DNA from: Apoda limacodes
Lineage: Eukaryota > Arthropoda > Insecta > Lepidoptera > Limacodidae
Direction: 5' to 3'
DNA length: 64,000 nt
Assembly (NCBI GenBank): GCA_946406115.1
Contig: OX291551.1
Span: forward strand, 31,107,381-31,171,380
Shown here: positions 44,246-54,870 of the stretch, piece by piece
How positions within the stretch are numbered: position 1 is the stretch's first letter
Layout of the letters: each line of letters begins with the position of its first letter
Made by a program: the position numbers and the translations under genes
Notes under the pieces: model-generated
The model's database searches: none
What the model was told of the DNA's origin: nothing
What the model saw: the letters and a program-made list of their open reading frames with translations, nothing else

Positions 44246-45414
44246 TCAATAGTGCCTCTGGAGAAGAGTTCTTCATGTTATGTGTAGAGACTGGAATATC
44301 CAAAAAGAATTTAATATGGAATATCCAAATAATGAGTCAATCTCTATTTCTGACCTAAAAATAGTCCCATCAACCTCCGGGCAATATTCAGTTTTATGGG
44401 GTTTCCATTTTTCAGTCTCAGCATTGTTATTTTCAAGTGGTTTTAATTTTGTCCTGTCTTAATTTTTTGTGCGGAACACTCATATTACATTTCTTCTGGC
44501 TATACAATTCGTACTACTTCTTTGTATACACCCAGTAGCCCAATAATACTCAAACATGGACTTCTGTTTACTAAAAAAGTCTTGCGTCTAAATATTAAGA
44601 ATAAGATAAGTTTATTTCATGTAACTTATCATGTTACATTAACTTACTTAAATCAAAAGTTAACTTAAAGTTATGTTTGTTTATAAATATATTACTTAAT
44701 AATAATTTACAAAAGTATTATTATAAGTAGTTATTAACCGTATAATTTAATGGGATTAAGGATTTAGTGCAAAATAAGTTATTTAAGACTGCGATATGGG
44801 CTCTAGCCAGTAAATACGCCTTTTTTGTGCAATTTTGTGGCATTTAAAGGATCGACAAAAATATATGTTATTGAACTTGTTTTTGTCTTGTGCAACATCT
44901 CACTGAATGATTTTTATTTTAATTCAATAAAAAATCTGGAAGCGACCATTGTTTCAACACTTGTGCAAATTTTTAAAGTGTGTTTTGCATTTGCTTGTAA
45001 TGAAAGAAATAAATAATTATAATTTGTTGTTTTCTAGTGCATAGACTCTAAATTGTAGCAAAAAGTCAAAAAAATTTACGACAAAACAGTGAAAGGGTTA
45101 ATTCCATACAAAAGATGTTAAGTTTCAAGGCGTCATTACGTCATTATGGCATAAATTACTTATGAAGTATATAACGAATGTATCTCATAGTAATGTATAT
45201 GACATGATGTAATAATTTTTAGTACATTTACATGCACATCGTTAGTATTACAGAAATACGCTTTCTGGTCTATACCGCCCTCTTGAAAGGTAGGAAAATT
45301 AAGTTTTTATTATATAATTGAAAAACAAGTAAGAAATTGGCGATAAAAAACCCGTCAGTCCTATTTACTTTTGCTTACGTTGTGATGCTTTTTACTTAAT
45401 TTAAGTACGTAAGG
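44246..45414. other. Intron sequence, no element recognised
   Basis: AT-rich. Short frames at 44280-44462 and 44825-45016 show no conserved motif, and no repeat shared with the rest of the window was noticed. Confidence 0.5.
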
Positions 45415-47586
45415 TTTCGAAAACCTTGGCAGGAAGCTCAATCCACAACCCAAGCGTTCGCGGGAGGAAGTTTCTCTGAAACCGCACTATGTGCGACATT
45501 TCGGTTCTAAAGTGTGAGAATGGATTCCCTGCCGATGGCTAGGGGCGCGAAGTAGCCGTGGGCATCATTTCTAAAATTCCTTAAAACACATTCAATTGTA
45601 CAAGCGGTAGAACACACACAGGGAGGCAATGTCTCTCCTCAGACTTAACCGCTTGATACGGCCAGTGAGTTTGGGATCGTCGACAATTCTCACAGCCCGT
45701 CGTTGAACCAAGTCAAAAGGGCCAAGCTGGTATCCGGGTGCACCCGCCTAGAGATGGAAGCAATTACTCTATATGGGGCAGAACTTGCGACTTGTAAAGC
45801 AGCAACCTCGGCCACGACGTGAAGTACTGCCTCGCATTGTTGAGTACACCAAGTTTTTTGGACGCCAGGTTCACCTTGTCTTGCAAACGATCTCGGAACT
45901 GAACATCGATGGAGATGTCAACACCGTGGATCCCAATACTCTTAAAAATGGAGAGGGTAGTGTTTCGGAATTGTGGGACCACAGTGAATGGGGGTTTCTC
46001 AGCGGTGAATGCGTCAACTTGTGTCTTTGTAGGGTTGAGTTGGACCAAGTTTTCCCGTCCCCAGTCAGTGGACAGTGTGGTCATTATTTGAGACACAAGT
46101 TTTCTGCAGTTTTCCTCCACAACAGAACGAGGGATGTTTGCACAACCCGTGTAGTAAGCTTCTCCAGTACTGTAATCTGCATAGCAATGTATGTTGTTGA
46201 TGTCCAACATGTCATTGATATGCAGTAGAAACAGCGTAGAAGACAGCACAAAGCTCTGCGAGACACCAGCATTAATGTGTTGTGTGCCCATCGGTGTGAG
46301 AGATACACGAAAGCCGTGTTCTTCTAGGTATCTTAGAAGCTGTGTGTTGATCTCACACTCCATAACCTTGGAAAGGAGGAAGGTAATAGCGATAGGCCTA
46401 TAATTCAATAGATCTGATCAATCGCCCTTTTTTGGCACCGGGTGCACATTCGCAGTCTTCTATTAAGACGGAAATTGCGTAGTGTGGTAGAAAAGCGCGA
46501 AGAGGCGCGTGAGTACAGGACGTTACTCAGGAGCACACTGTTTAAGCAACACTGCTGGTATACCGTCTGGCCCAGTCGCATATGAACGACTAGAGAAAGC
46601 AACGCCCGCCGGACCTCCCGCTGCGTTATGGAGATTTCCGGCATGGTCTTACCGCACCACGGTATAGTAGGTGGTACAGCGCCTTCATCGTTTATGTTCG
46701 AGTTCGAGGCAAAGAGACTGCCCAGTAGATCGGCTTTCTCTTTTGCAGTATGGGCCAAGTCACCATCGGTCTTTCGCAGTGCTGCTGACGATGGTTCCCT
46801 TTGGCAGCTTTAGCAAGCGACCAGAATGCACGACTCCCAGAGGGTTAGCTCGCTAGTCGTCCACCTATTTAGCCGATGATTTGGAATTTAGCTGTGGCAG
46901 TTGCTTTCTTACTAAACCTCGAGGCTGCATTTATGCGTTTTTCCTCCGAAATATTCGGCTCCTTACTATTATGAGCCGTGGTCCAAGCTTCATATGCAGT
47001 TTGCTTAAGAATCTTAGCTTCTCTGCAAGACCTACCACGGTCGTTTTTTGACGCCGGCAGCTATTCGCGGGTTGAGAATATAACATACAATACCAGCGAG
47101 GATTGTCTCAGTGACTGCGGCTGCGCAGACGTCAGGATCTTCTGAGTTAAAGCAGATCTGCCTCCACGGGTACGATGCATAAAATTCTCGCAATCCATCC
47201 CAGTCTGCCACACGACGCCAATCGGGTTATGTGCATGACACTTGAGTCTGAACAAGACAGTGGTCCGAGGAGCCAAGAGGTGCATCCACTGAGACGGAAT
47301 ATCCGGTCGGACGTGTGGTCAGCAGAAGGTCCAGTAAGGAACTCGTATGGTCCTCTATATCTAGTATTCTCTTTTGAGAAAGCGCCAGCTGAGAGAATCC
47401 ATAGGTCAGAGCAAATTCATGAGCAGATATTCCAGCATAGTTATTGGTTCGAGAACTGAGCCACTCACGATGGTAGGCGTTAAAGCCTCCAAAAATACCT
47501 AGAGCTGCTGTGGGATATTGCTCTAGAACTTTGTCTGTCGTCAAATTCAGGTGCGTCAAAAGTCGAGCTACGTCCGTGTCACCGCT
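45415..47586 (-). mobile_element. LINE-A, 5'-truncated copy with endonuclease and RT parts
   Basis: Minus strand, reading from 47586: SGDTDVARLLTHLNLTTDKV, FALTYGFSQLALSQKRILDI and LGSSDHCLVQTQVSC (endonuclease end), the linker near 47180-46900, REVRRALLSLVVHMRLGQTV (RT start), NYRPIAITFLLSKVMECEIN, INAGVSQSFVLSSTLFLLHI (motif B, GVPQGS changed to GVSQSF), HCYADYSTGEAYYTG (catalytic box with the second Asp replaced by Tyr) and NAARQYFTSWPRLLLYKSQV-like thumb codons to 45764. Past 45764 the C-terminal part is decayed and the tail is cut at 45415 before GVASVHRL. The RT segment between the finger motif and motif B is largely deleted. Inactive. Confidence 0.88.
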
Positions 47587-47935
47587 AGACTTTACACGGG
47601 TTAGCGGTTCAGCCTCCCAGGGCAGAGAATAAGTAATCCCTGAGTTCGGGAACCCGTTCAACCTGCGGACGGCCAGCGGTCAGCCGTTTCATTAGGTCTC
47701 CCAGACCGCCGTATCAGCACGCCGTGTTTACGCCGAGGAATGACAGTAACGAGCACTGCCGGTCCTCCGCTGTGGGGCCTCAAAGAGCTCTGGCAACCTT
47801 ACTCACCGCCAGGAACACAACACTACTCAATGTTAGTGTTATTGTGGCCGCGGTTTTCTGTAAGGCGGAGGTACTTCCCCAGTTCGGGCCGCTTATTCGA
47901 GCAAGTACTCGCTATGCCCCGCTTTAATTGTTTAA
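47587..47935 (-). mobile_element. Unclassified repeat, possibly another LINE tail
   Basis: GC-richer than its surroundings. On the minus strand, cctggcggtgagtaaggttg ccagagctctttgaggcccc resembles a 3'-region word common in lepidopteran LINEs. The LINE-A copy joins it at 47586. No protein motif is seen. Confidence 0.5.
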
Positions 47936-48089
47936 GTAGCAAATTAGAGCGCCTCTCTTTTTGTCTGTTGTCAGAAGTAAGCTTTATTTATAACACACTT
48001 ATTTGTGACTGCTATACAGAAATCTGCAAAAATGTTATCTATACATATTACCGTGCTGGCTGTTATTCTAGTCGACTCTAGAAATATAT

Positions 48090-48605
48090 TTTTGCAGTTG
48101 AATGATTGGAACAGACTTCTCAATTTAATGCATAAGGAGAAGTTTTTTTACTAACAAATCAATATTAAAATCTCCACAAATGAGTATTTTTTTTATTCTT
48201 ATTGCAAATCATTGATAAAGCTTTGTCCATTGAAAGCTATTTTCAAAAATGTTATATTTGTCCGCTGAAGGCGGTCTGTATACACTAAAAACAATGAGGT
48301 GCTCCATCTCCACACAGGCTATGTTTTAATTTATTATTTACTAAAATTAGAGAGCCACCATGTATAGCATGTTTCCTGCTGAACGAACTACCACTCTGGT
48401 GACTACTAAAGTTAAACATGATCTGGTGTAACTTTAAGCAGAGTTCTGTGATGCAAATAATATCTTTGTCACAGCAGTTCATGAATAACATTATTTCCAA
48501 GTCTTTCCCTTTTCCTCGCATAACTTGTGTATTTTGATGACCTATTTTTAAATATTTTACATGTTTTTTTTGATAACATTTTTCATAGAACATTCAGGTG
48601 AACAA
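48090..48605 (-). pseudogene. LINE endonuclease fragment
   Basis: The minus frame 48593-48285 reads YLKIGHQNTQVMRGKGKDLE, CDKDIICITELCLKLHQ (active-site Glu) and GGSLILVNNKLKH. After a frame change ILICGDFNIDLL (GDFN motif) appears near 48160-48190. This is the N-terminal half of an APE endonuclease from a Jockey/CR1-type LINE, just upstream of the host exon and antisense to it. Confidence 0.8.
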
Positions 48606-48724
48606 TATATAAAAACAAGAGTTGAGCCAGGATGTAACTATTTGATAAAATCTAGGTAACCTTTGCTTTCTAAGAAGCTAAGATGATTGACGTTCCCCAC
48701 CGTACCGTACCTTGTGTGAGTCAG

Positions 48725-48949
48725 GTGGAGCACCTCCAGCAGGAGCTCGAGACCAGTCGGCGAGAGGCGGCGCGCCAGGTGGAGCTCCACGTAGCCGAGC
48801 TCGCACGACGCGATGAGCGGGGTGACGAGCGGCGCGACGAGCGACGCGACGAGCGACCCGATAAGCGGCGCGACTACCACAACCCCGCGTTTACGCTGCC
48901 CCCGTCCGCCTCCGCTCTCGCGCCCACTCCCGCTCTCGCGCAACTTAAC
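48725..48949 (+). CDS. Host exon, ninein/Bsg25D-like protein (third visible exon)
   Basis: 75 codons in phase 0 on both sides. The acceptor is cttgtgtgagtcag at 48724, behind a pyrimidine-rich stretch. The donor AAC/gtaagt at 48949 is the best match to consensus in the window. It encodes VEHLQQELETSRREAARQVE, LHVAELARRDERGDERRDER, RDERPDKRRD, then a Pro/Ala/Ser-rich linker LPPSASALAPTPALAQLN. The coiled coil of the preceding exon (LEAQ) continues directly into VEHLQQEL. The GDERRDERRDER stretch is a short 4-codon repeat (gacgagcggcgc) that looks recently expanded. Confidence 0.78.
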
Positions 48950-49529
48950 GTAAGTTTACTATTTATGTAGCGCTCGATTACAGACTGATCTCGCTCTGAA
49001 GCTGTATGTTGGGAGTCCACACAAAGTCTTAGTGCCTCTGTAAGAGAAAATCCTTAATCTACCTCAAACGTATAGGTACACCGCAACTGTTAATTATTTA
49101 TTTATTTGCAATTTTCATTTATTTTATCTTATGTTATTAGAATTATAATGTTAAGAAAAATAGACCCTTGCAACCCCTTTCATTCGATATGTCACGCGAT
49201 ACAGTTGACATTTTTTTTTTTTATTTTCTAGTTTACCCCGAAAGTGCCCCATATTTAATTTTCATTTATTTACGGTACACGTAAAATGACAGTGACAGAC
49301 GGACAAACAGACACACGAGAGATCCTGTGAGTGTTACGTTATTTATTCGGAAGTACGAAACCCTTAAGAACTCTTAGTTAGGTCAAATCGTTTGCAAAGC
49401 GACACCAGGTGTGGTTCGGAACATCGCTGTTATGTCACGTTTGATTACTCATTACTCAAAATACTAGGAGTGTTCGTTGACCGTGTGGTTTCGAATAACA
49501 GTCGAAAGGTCGGTGGGGTCGGTTTGCAG
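48950..49529 (+). other. Last intron, 580 bp
   Basis: Begins gtaagtttac and ends tcggtttgcag. AT-rich. It holds no element I recognise, unlike the two longer introns. An in-frame ORF runs through its last 130 bases (the 49392-49748 frame), so retention of the intron end cannot be excluded from sequence alone. Confidence 0.65.
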
Positions 49530-49748
49530 AAGTACGTGAGCGTGGGCGTGGGCGTCACCGAGGGGGAGCTCGAAGAGGGGTGCGGTGGTCGCGGAGGTGC
49601 CAGGGGCGCAGGGATGCTACGCGCACGCCTGTCCGCGGCGGAGCGCGCCCTGCATGCGCTGCACGCGCGTCTGCTAGCCGCGGACCTGCTCGTCAAGGAC
49701 CTCTACATCGAGAACTGCCACCTGCACCACGCGCACGCTCATGCCTGA
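49530..49748 (+). CDS. Host terminal exon, ninein/Bsg25D-like C-terminus
   Basis: 72 codons plus TGA at 49746-49748, starting after the acceptor gtttgcag at 49529. Reads KYVSVGVGVTEGELEEG, a Gly/Arg linker GGRGGARGAG, then MLRARLSAAERALHALHARL, LAADLLVKDLYIENCHLHHA and HAHA. The final helix with KDLY-EN is the feature I recall from ninein-family C-termini and is the main support for the name. It is extremely GC-rich compared with the 3' UTR. The short His/Ala end may be a lineage-specific expansion. Confidence 0.76.
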   Translation, partial: KYVSVGVGVTEGELEEGCGGRGGARGAGMLRARLSAAERALHALHARLLAADLLVKDLYIENCHLHHAHAHA

Positions 49749-49938
49749 CCTCTCTCCTTCCATCTGCTCTTCTTCATATTTTGCTATAGTTACATTTTAT
49801 ATCTGCGATGGAACCTTTCGTCGACTAAATGTTGCGCGCCTTTTAAATTTAAAATTGCGAGCGATTCATTCAGGGGTGTAGTGTCACCTCGACGTGGACC
49901 GAACGAGTTCCGTTTCCGCGCGGTTCTGTATCACACGA

Positions 49939-49944
49939 AATAAA
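49939..49944 (+). promoter_or_regulatory. Polyadenylation signal AATAAA
   Basis: The first AATAAA after the stop codon, 190 bases downstream, in cacgaaataaaatac. It would give a short 3' UTR of about 210-220 bases. No other signal competes before it. Confidence 0.6.
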
Positions 49945-50133
49945 ATACAAGTTCGAGCCTTAGCATTCAACTTGAAATTTATATTTAACACAAAAATAGA
50001 AGAAACGAAACATTCAAATTTCTCTTAAGAATATAATGTTAGATCAGCGCGGCTATTTTCTAATTTCTATGGTCATCATAATTATGTACAATTTGGGGAA
50101 CCCTAATCTACAATCAATATAAAGCGCAGCCTG

Positions 50134-51066
50134 ATATTGCACAGCTAAAAAACCACCCTAATAATCAGTATACACTACTGGCCGCGAATTATTGGCTGTG
50201 CAATATTATTGCTCGTAAGTAGTTTGTATAATCAGTAATGACCAGCTCAATCATTTGTGTGTATGTAATTATGATTTGGCTGTGAATTATCGGTTTGTAC
50301 AAAATATATTGTTAAACCAAATAAAATAATGTTTAGCCATCTGTTTGCCATTGCATCGATTCTGATGAAATTCTTATGTAAACCGCCATACAATTTTTTA
50401 ATGAAATCGTAAAAATATTTGAAAGGCAGCTCTGTATATTTTTGTATTGAGGGATGATTTTTTTTGTGCACCCAATTTTTTAGGGTGTCGTTGGATTTGT
50501 CAGTCTAAAGAACTTTTCTCTTTATTGCAATAATTGCGAGTTATTAACTCACAAAACAGAACAAAAAAACCATAAATATAAAAAATACCTCAAACAATCA
50601 CAACAATAGATCTTAATAAATACGTCCATAAAAATGTTTTGGACAGACTAGGTTAACTGTATACGCAAAAACCCTTAGTCTACGGAACCCTAACTCAAGG
50701 TGTGTTGACGGCAAAGATTTGGCCGGGTTTTGATCTTGTACAAACCAACAATTGTGGAACGAGCTAGTTTTGACACCTTAAGTACATTTGCCACTGAAAG
50801 AATTACTAACTACATATTAACCTCGTAAAACTAAAACTTGATTTAGTTTAGTTGTTTTGACTGATTAATTTGGTGTTCTTCTTAAGTACACTACGAACAC
50901 GTTTTAGCGGAGTTTTAAAGGTGCCATGCTAGCTTATGCAATATCCTTGGATCAAAAATCGATAGTCATATATTAGTGCGGATTGAAAATATCAAGAAAT
51001 ATTGCACTGACGCTAATTCGTGGCCAATACTGAACACTGATTACTGCGGTGGTCATTATTGAATGT
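50134..51066. repeat. Possible foldback or non-autonomous DNA element
   Basis: About 70-80 bases at 50134-50215 (attgcacagc, cgcgaattattggc) reappear inverted and diverged at 50995-51066 (attgcactgacgctaattcg tggcc, actgattactgcggtggt). The left arm also has its own perfect 12-bp inverted pair, atattgcacagc at 50134 and gctgtgcaatat at 50195. No target duplication was identified and the interior has no ORF. Confidence 0.45.
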
Positions 51067-51738
51067 GCTTTACCTTGGTTGTACATTATTGTTTCCTGTG
51101 AGTACTCTAAAACGATTATGATTGCCATCGAATTATACAAAAAGGGGGCAGCTTTTGTTAAAGAATGACATAACAATTTAAAGCAATCGTTGATTCTTCG
51201 TATGGTTGTGTGTGTACTCAATAACGCGTAGCATAATAGTCGTGGCGGGGCCGAGACGCAGGCGAGCGTGCAGGACGCCGCGACGCCTTACCTCGTTTCT
51301 TAAATCTCGACCAAAGCGTGTAATTGAATGCCATTATCTACATTTTGCTGCTAATGCTAAAAAGAGTTTAGTTGTTAGCTTAAAGCATGATGTTAGTGTT
51401 AGTCTCATAGTATAAAATCATTGGGAAAATCCGCTCATTAAATATATTAGTTTTTTGTTGAATTTATAGTTGAGTTTCATTTAAATGCGCGTTAATTTCT
51501 TCCTTTTATCGCTAAAATATCAATCTCCGTCCAGCTCGCTTAGACGTGTCGGAGCTGTGACCAGAATAATGAGTAACTGTAACTTACACTACCGCAGAAG
51601 GTACACTACAGGCGTTCCGGGAGACGTTCTACAGACGTGAGGCGGACAGGAGAAATATATATGTATGAACAACTCCTAATCACTTATAAGTCCTACAAAT
51701 AACCAAATCTTTATAGAACTAAGAAACACGTTATGAAT

Positions 51739-51840
51739 GTACATACATAGAAATAATCTTTCTTCGTTTAAAACTACCTGAAGGTTAGAGACTTCGAAGA
51801 AAATATAATATCATATATGCCATATCTTTGGCTACATTAT
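51739..51840. repeat. Dispersed repeat shared with 8641-8790
   Basis: The same block as near 8660: acatacatagaaataatctt followed by ctgaaggtta and gaagaaaatat. It abuts the left arm of the foldback structure that follows. Confidence 0.6.
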
Positions 51841-51978
51841 CAATGTAAATAAATATTTTCATAGTAAAGATGCAGTCAAAGAATTACCTCGAGCCGGGAC
51901 TTGAATCTGAAGTGGAATCTACCAATTAAACTATTAAGGTTCAACTCTCGTTAGTGAAAATCCCAACAACATCTTTGC

Positions 51979-52044
51979 TACGGCAATACGCTTGTTACGT
52001 TACGGCAATACGCTCGTTACTTTACGGCAATACGCTCGTTACGA
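51979..52044. repeat. Three 22-bp tandem repeats
   Basis: tacggcaatacgcttgttac gt starts at 51979, 52001 and 52023, exact 22-bp period, with one or two substitutions. A single inverted copy of its core is at 52426-52441. Confidence 0.9.
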
Positions 52045-52158
52045 ATGTCACAAACTCGTCACTTATAAAGCACATCATAAGATTGATATACCATCAATCT
52101 TACAAATACATAATCTTCATAGAATAGAAAATCACGTTATACCTAAATATTAATTAAT

Positions 52159-52385
52159 GCCTCCCTCGCAGCCTAGTTGGTAGTGTGGCCGGCTGCTGTG
52201 CAGAGGGTGTGGGTTTGATTCCCGCACTGGACAAACATTTATGTGATTAACATTTGTGTAGTATGGATGTATTTAGGTATGTATTTACAAAAAAAAGTAT
52301 ATTAGTTTGTATCCGTTGTCTGGTTTCATAATACAACCTTTGCTTAGTTTGGGACCAGATGGCGCTGTGTGATATGTCACATTAA
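52159..52385 (+). mobile_element. tRNA-derived SINE
   Basis: The head gcctccctcgcagcctagtt ggtagtgtgg contains an A-box (tagttggtagtg). The B-box gggtttgattccc is at 52211-52223, a spacing normal for a pol III promoter. The body continues cactggacaaacatttatgt and the tail has ttgcttagtttgggaccaga tggcgctgtgtgatatgtca, a common lepidopteran SINE end. About 227 bp, apparently full length. It is unlikely to be an active tRNA gene because no cloverleaf forms. Confidence 0.85.
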
Positions 52386-52620
52386 TAAGTCACTAGAAGG
52401 TTGTTGAGTCGTTTGTACCGAGCGCCGAGCGTATTGCCGTACTGGTATAGTTAAAGCAATGACGCGTAGTTGTTGTATCCGAGAGGCAGCCGCAGCCGGA
52501 ACGCTCGAGGTATTTCAGCTCCTGGCTCAAGGTTCATTTAGTTTAGGTTATAATTAGGTTGACTGCACCTTTGCTATAAAAATATTTATTTACGTAAGTA
52601 TATGTATGTACATATCTGAG

Positions 52621-53039
52621 CAGTAGCACAACGAAATTAATGTAATTGTGATATTTTGCATGTAATTATTTGATAAGAATGTTTGGTTGCAACCCGTGCG
52701 TGCTTCCGCCTCGCGCTCAGTAACTGTTTTGTTTTATTCATGTATTAAGTATTGAACTAGTTCTTTAAAAAATATCGTGATTATATATGACGAAAGTGCC
52801 TTGAGCGGCGCGCGTGTGAATACATATGTGTATTGTTAACTAGAGGTTATTGAAATTATTTGCACATAGTTTTAAGAAATATATTTCTTATTTTTATAAT
52901 GTTAGTTATCATCGAAGTTTTGTTTGATCTTTGAAGCAAAATAAACTATAACTGACAATGAAAATGATTCTAAGTCATTCGGAATAAAATAATGTGACGA
53001 TTGCTCAAGTGCCTACATTCCCTTAACGGTGCCGCTTGC
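52621..53039. other. AT-rich stretch, nothing recognised
   Basis: No gene or repeat family recognised. Confidence 0.5.
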
Positions 53040-53112
53040 ACGAGCCCTGTGTCGCACGATGTCGCTTGTTGTCGCAGGGTGTCGCGTGTTGTCGCAGGGT
53101 GTCGGGTAGCAC
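53040..53112. repeat. Short GC-rich tandem repeat
   Basis: gtcgcttgttgtcgcagggt, gtcgcgtgttgtcgcagggt and gtcgggtagc follow each other with a period of about 20 bases. A local minisatellite with no coding frame. Confidence 0.75.
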
Positions 53113-54304
53113 GACTTACGGTCGTGTGACATCATCTCGGCAGACGCATATTTAATTATTTAGATAATTCTAATTTCTGCAAGACGAATGTGAATTGTTA
53201 ACTGATATTGTGATTGTATGTTAATAGTTTTGGATTGATTGTTGTAATAAATAATATGTGTTTAGTTCTCCCCCCCGGGGTCAGGCTGCCATCTCCCCTC
53301 ATCCTGCCATCTGTATCAAAAGTTTCTGATTTTGACCTAGCTCCACGACCACGTGGTTACAACGACGGCGCGGGGGAGAGAGGAAGGGGCGTGGCGGTCA
53401 TTGACTCGAAGTTGATTAATTTTTTTTTGTTAAAAGATGCATCCTGTGATTTAATAAAATGTTTATTATAGTCCGTGTGTCATTCCCGACAGCCCTCGGC
53501 ACAAAGCGTGGCAGAGTCACTAGTTTTGTTCTCAACTTATTTACATCTGTATGAAAACTTACGGTATAGAAGTATCATATGTATAATAAATTCTAAAAGA
53601 AAGACAATTTCTTAGTCACGGAAAACTGTCTACGGACTACTGTCACAGGGTACACAATAGGGGTCTACCACTGATGGTTGTCACAGGGTAGGTGTACTTC
53701 TGATGCTTGTCAGAGGGTAGGTGTTAGTGGGGAGGGGTGGAATTATGACAACGGTAAGCCGGTCAAATAAAATGATTTGTTTCGTGTCAAACTTAGTTTG
53801 GAAAATTAACTTTTGTGATTTAGCAAGTAGTCAGTTAAACAGCACTCTTTATGAATTAAAGCCATTTTGACAAAACTCGCCGCAACGAACATATACATGA
53901 GATAAAAAATACAATGAAACAGTAAAATGAACAAAGCACGCTGTTCACACCAGAATGTCGTAACAGACTCGCGAACTCTATTCGCATAGAGTGTTATCTA
54001 TGTTTGAACTGTCAAGTGATTTAAAAGTGTTTCAGCGCAAAGTTTATTATCCGGCGTAGGCGAGTTGGGTTTTTCTGTTTTACAACATTGGGCATGTTCT
54101 TCAAGAAACTCTGAGAGTGGGCAGATCTGATGACGATTCATGTCGCCTGTCAAAAAGTGTGCGAAGCTCGCCTTTTAGTTTTTGTACCACTTTGTTTACG
54201 AAAACATAATGACAGTTATCTGACGACAATTTCAAATTTCTGAGAACCGACTGAGCTTAAATGAATAGAATCAAAAAGAGCGGATTGTTATTTGAGGCAA
54301 CTCA
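53113..54304. other. No gene seen; 30-bp repeat words
   Basis: The frame 53214-53471 has no recognisable product. ctgatggttgtcacagggta ggtgta-type words occur two or three times at 53640-53720 and again at about 55360. The rest is AT-rich. Confidence 0.45.
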
Positions 54305-54870
54305 AGAAATGGCCTGGCTCAACAGAAATGGCGCTGAATCTCAATGTGAGCAAAAAGTTGAGCACGCACTCTGAAAATGAGCTGAGACAAGAGATTGGTG
54401 GCTGACAGTTCCAATTTTAGAATAGTCTGTCGGTTTTTGACTGGAGCCACCTTGTATGTGGAAACGCTCAGATTGCGGCACCATCCGCCTGTTATTTCCA
54501 ACATGCTCCTCCACAGCCACGTCCAGATGCTCGAGGCATACATTTTGAAAAATTTAACATGTTTCCTGCATTTGACCAAGTTACAAAAGATGAGCCCTCA
54601 AATCCTTCTCACTGTAAACAAATCCTATAATTACAGTCAAAGCTCCACTTCTACTCTGCACGGTTCTGCTGACGCATCCGAATCTGGATACGCTGCAGTA
54701 GTATATCTCCATGAAGGTTCACGTCAATCTGCTTTTTTCCAAATCCAAGATGGCTCCAATCAAAAAAATTGGAACTGTCAGCCGTCCTCTATTGTCTCAG
54801 CTCATTTCCCGAGTGTCTGCTCAGCCTTCTGCTCACATTTAGATTTAGCACCATACGCGAAAATGACCAA
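54305..54870. pseudogene. BEL/Pao RNase H relic as an inverted pair
   Basis: The plus-strand frame 54395-54931 includes TLHGSADASESGYAAVVYLH near 54657, the start of the BEL/Pao RNase H domain. After a frame change SKMAPIKKIGTV (about 54750) and LLSQLISRVSAQPSAHI (about 54790-54840) follow. The segment 54765-54870 is repeated inverted and diverged at 54305-54420 (aaatgagctgagacaa, ctgacagttccaatttta). The 345 bases between the arms hold the rest of the plus-strand copy. A dead relic; no LTR is seen. Confidence 0.75.

Larger units (their letters stand above)
51844..52595. repeat. Foldback structure with inverted arms around a SINE
   Basis: Left arm 51844-52044 and right arm 52426-52595 are inverted, diverged copies. 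Outer part: aaataaatattttcatagta aagatgcagtc on the left pairs with gactgcacctttgctataaa aatatttattt on the right. Inner part: the left 22-bp repeat tacggcaatacgctcgttac pairs with cgagcgtattgccgta at 52426. Between the arms lies a tRNA-type SINE. The left arm read on the minus strand also has a B-box-like gattcaagtcccggc. Confidence 0.65.

Noticed and set aside
49392..49748. 118-codon ORF starting at 49392 as a separate single-exon gene
   Set aside because: The coding signal starts only at 49530, after a good acceptor, and is in phase with the preceding exon; the first 46 codons look like intron.
51885..51950. tRNA on the minus strand (gattcaagtcccggc B-box)
   Set aside because: Acceptor and anticodon stems do not pair; it is part of the inverted foldback arm.
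52159..52235. Functional tRNA gene
   Set aside because: A-box and B-box are present but no cloverleaf or anticodon arm forms, and the 3' body matches a SINE.
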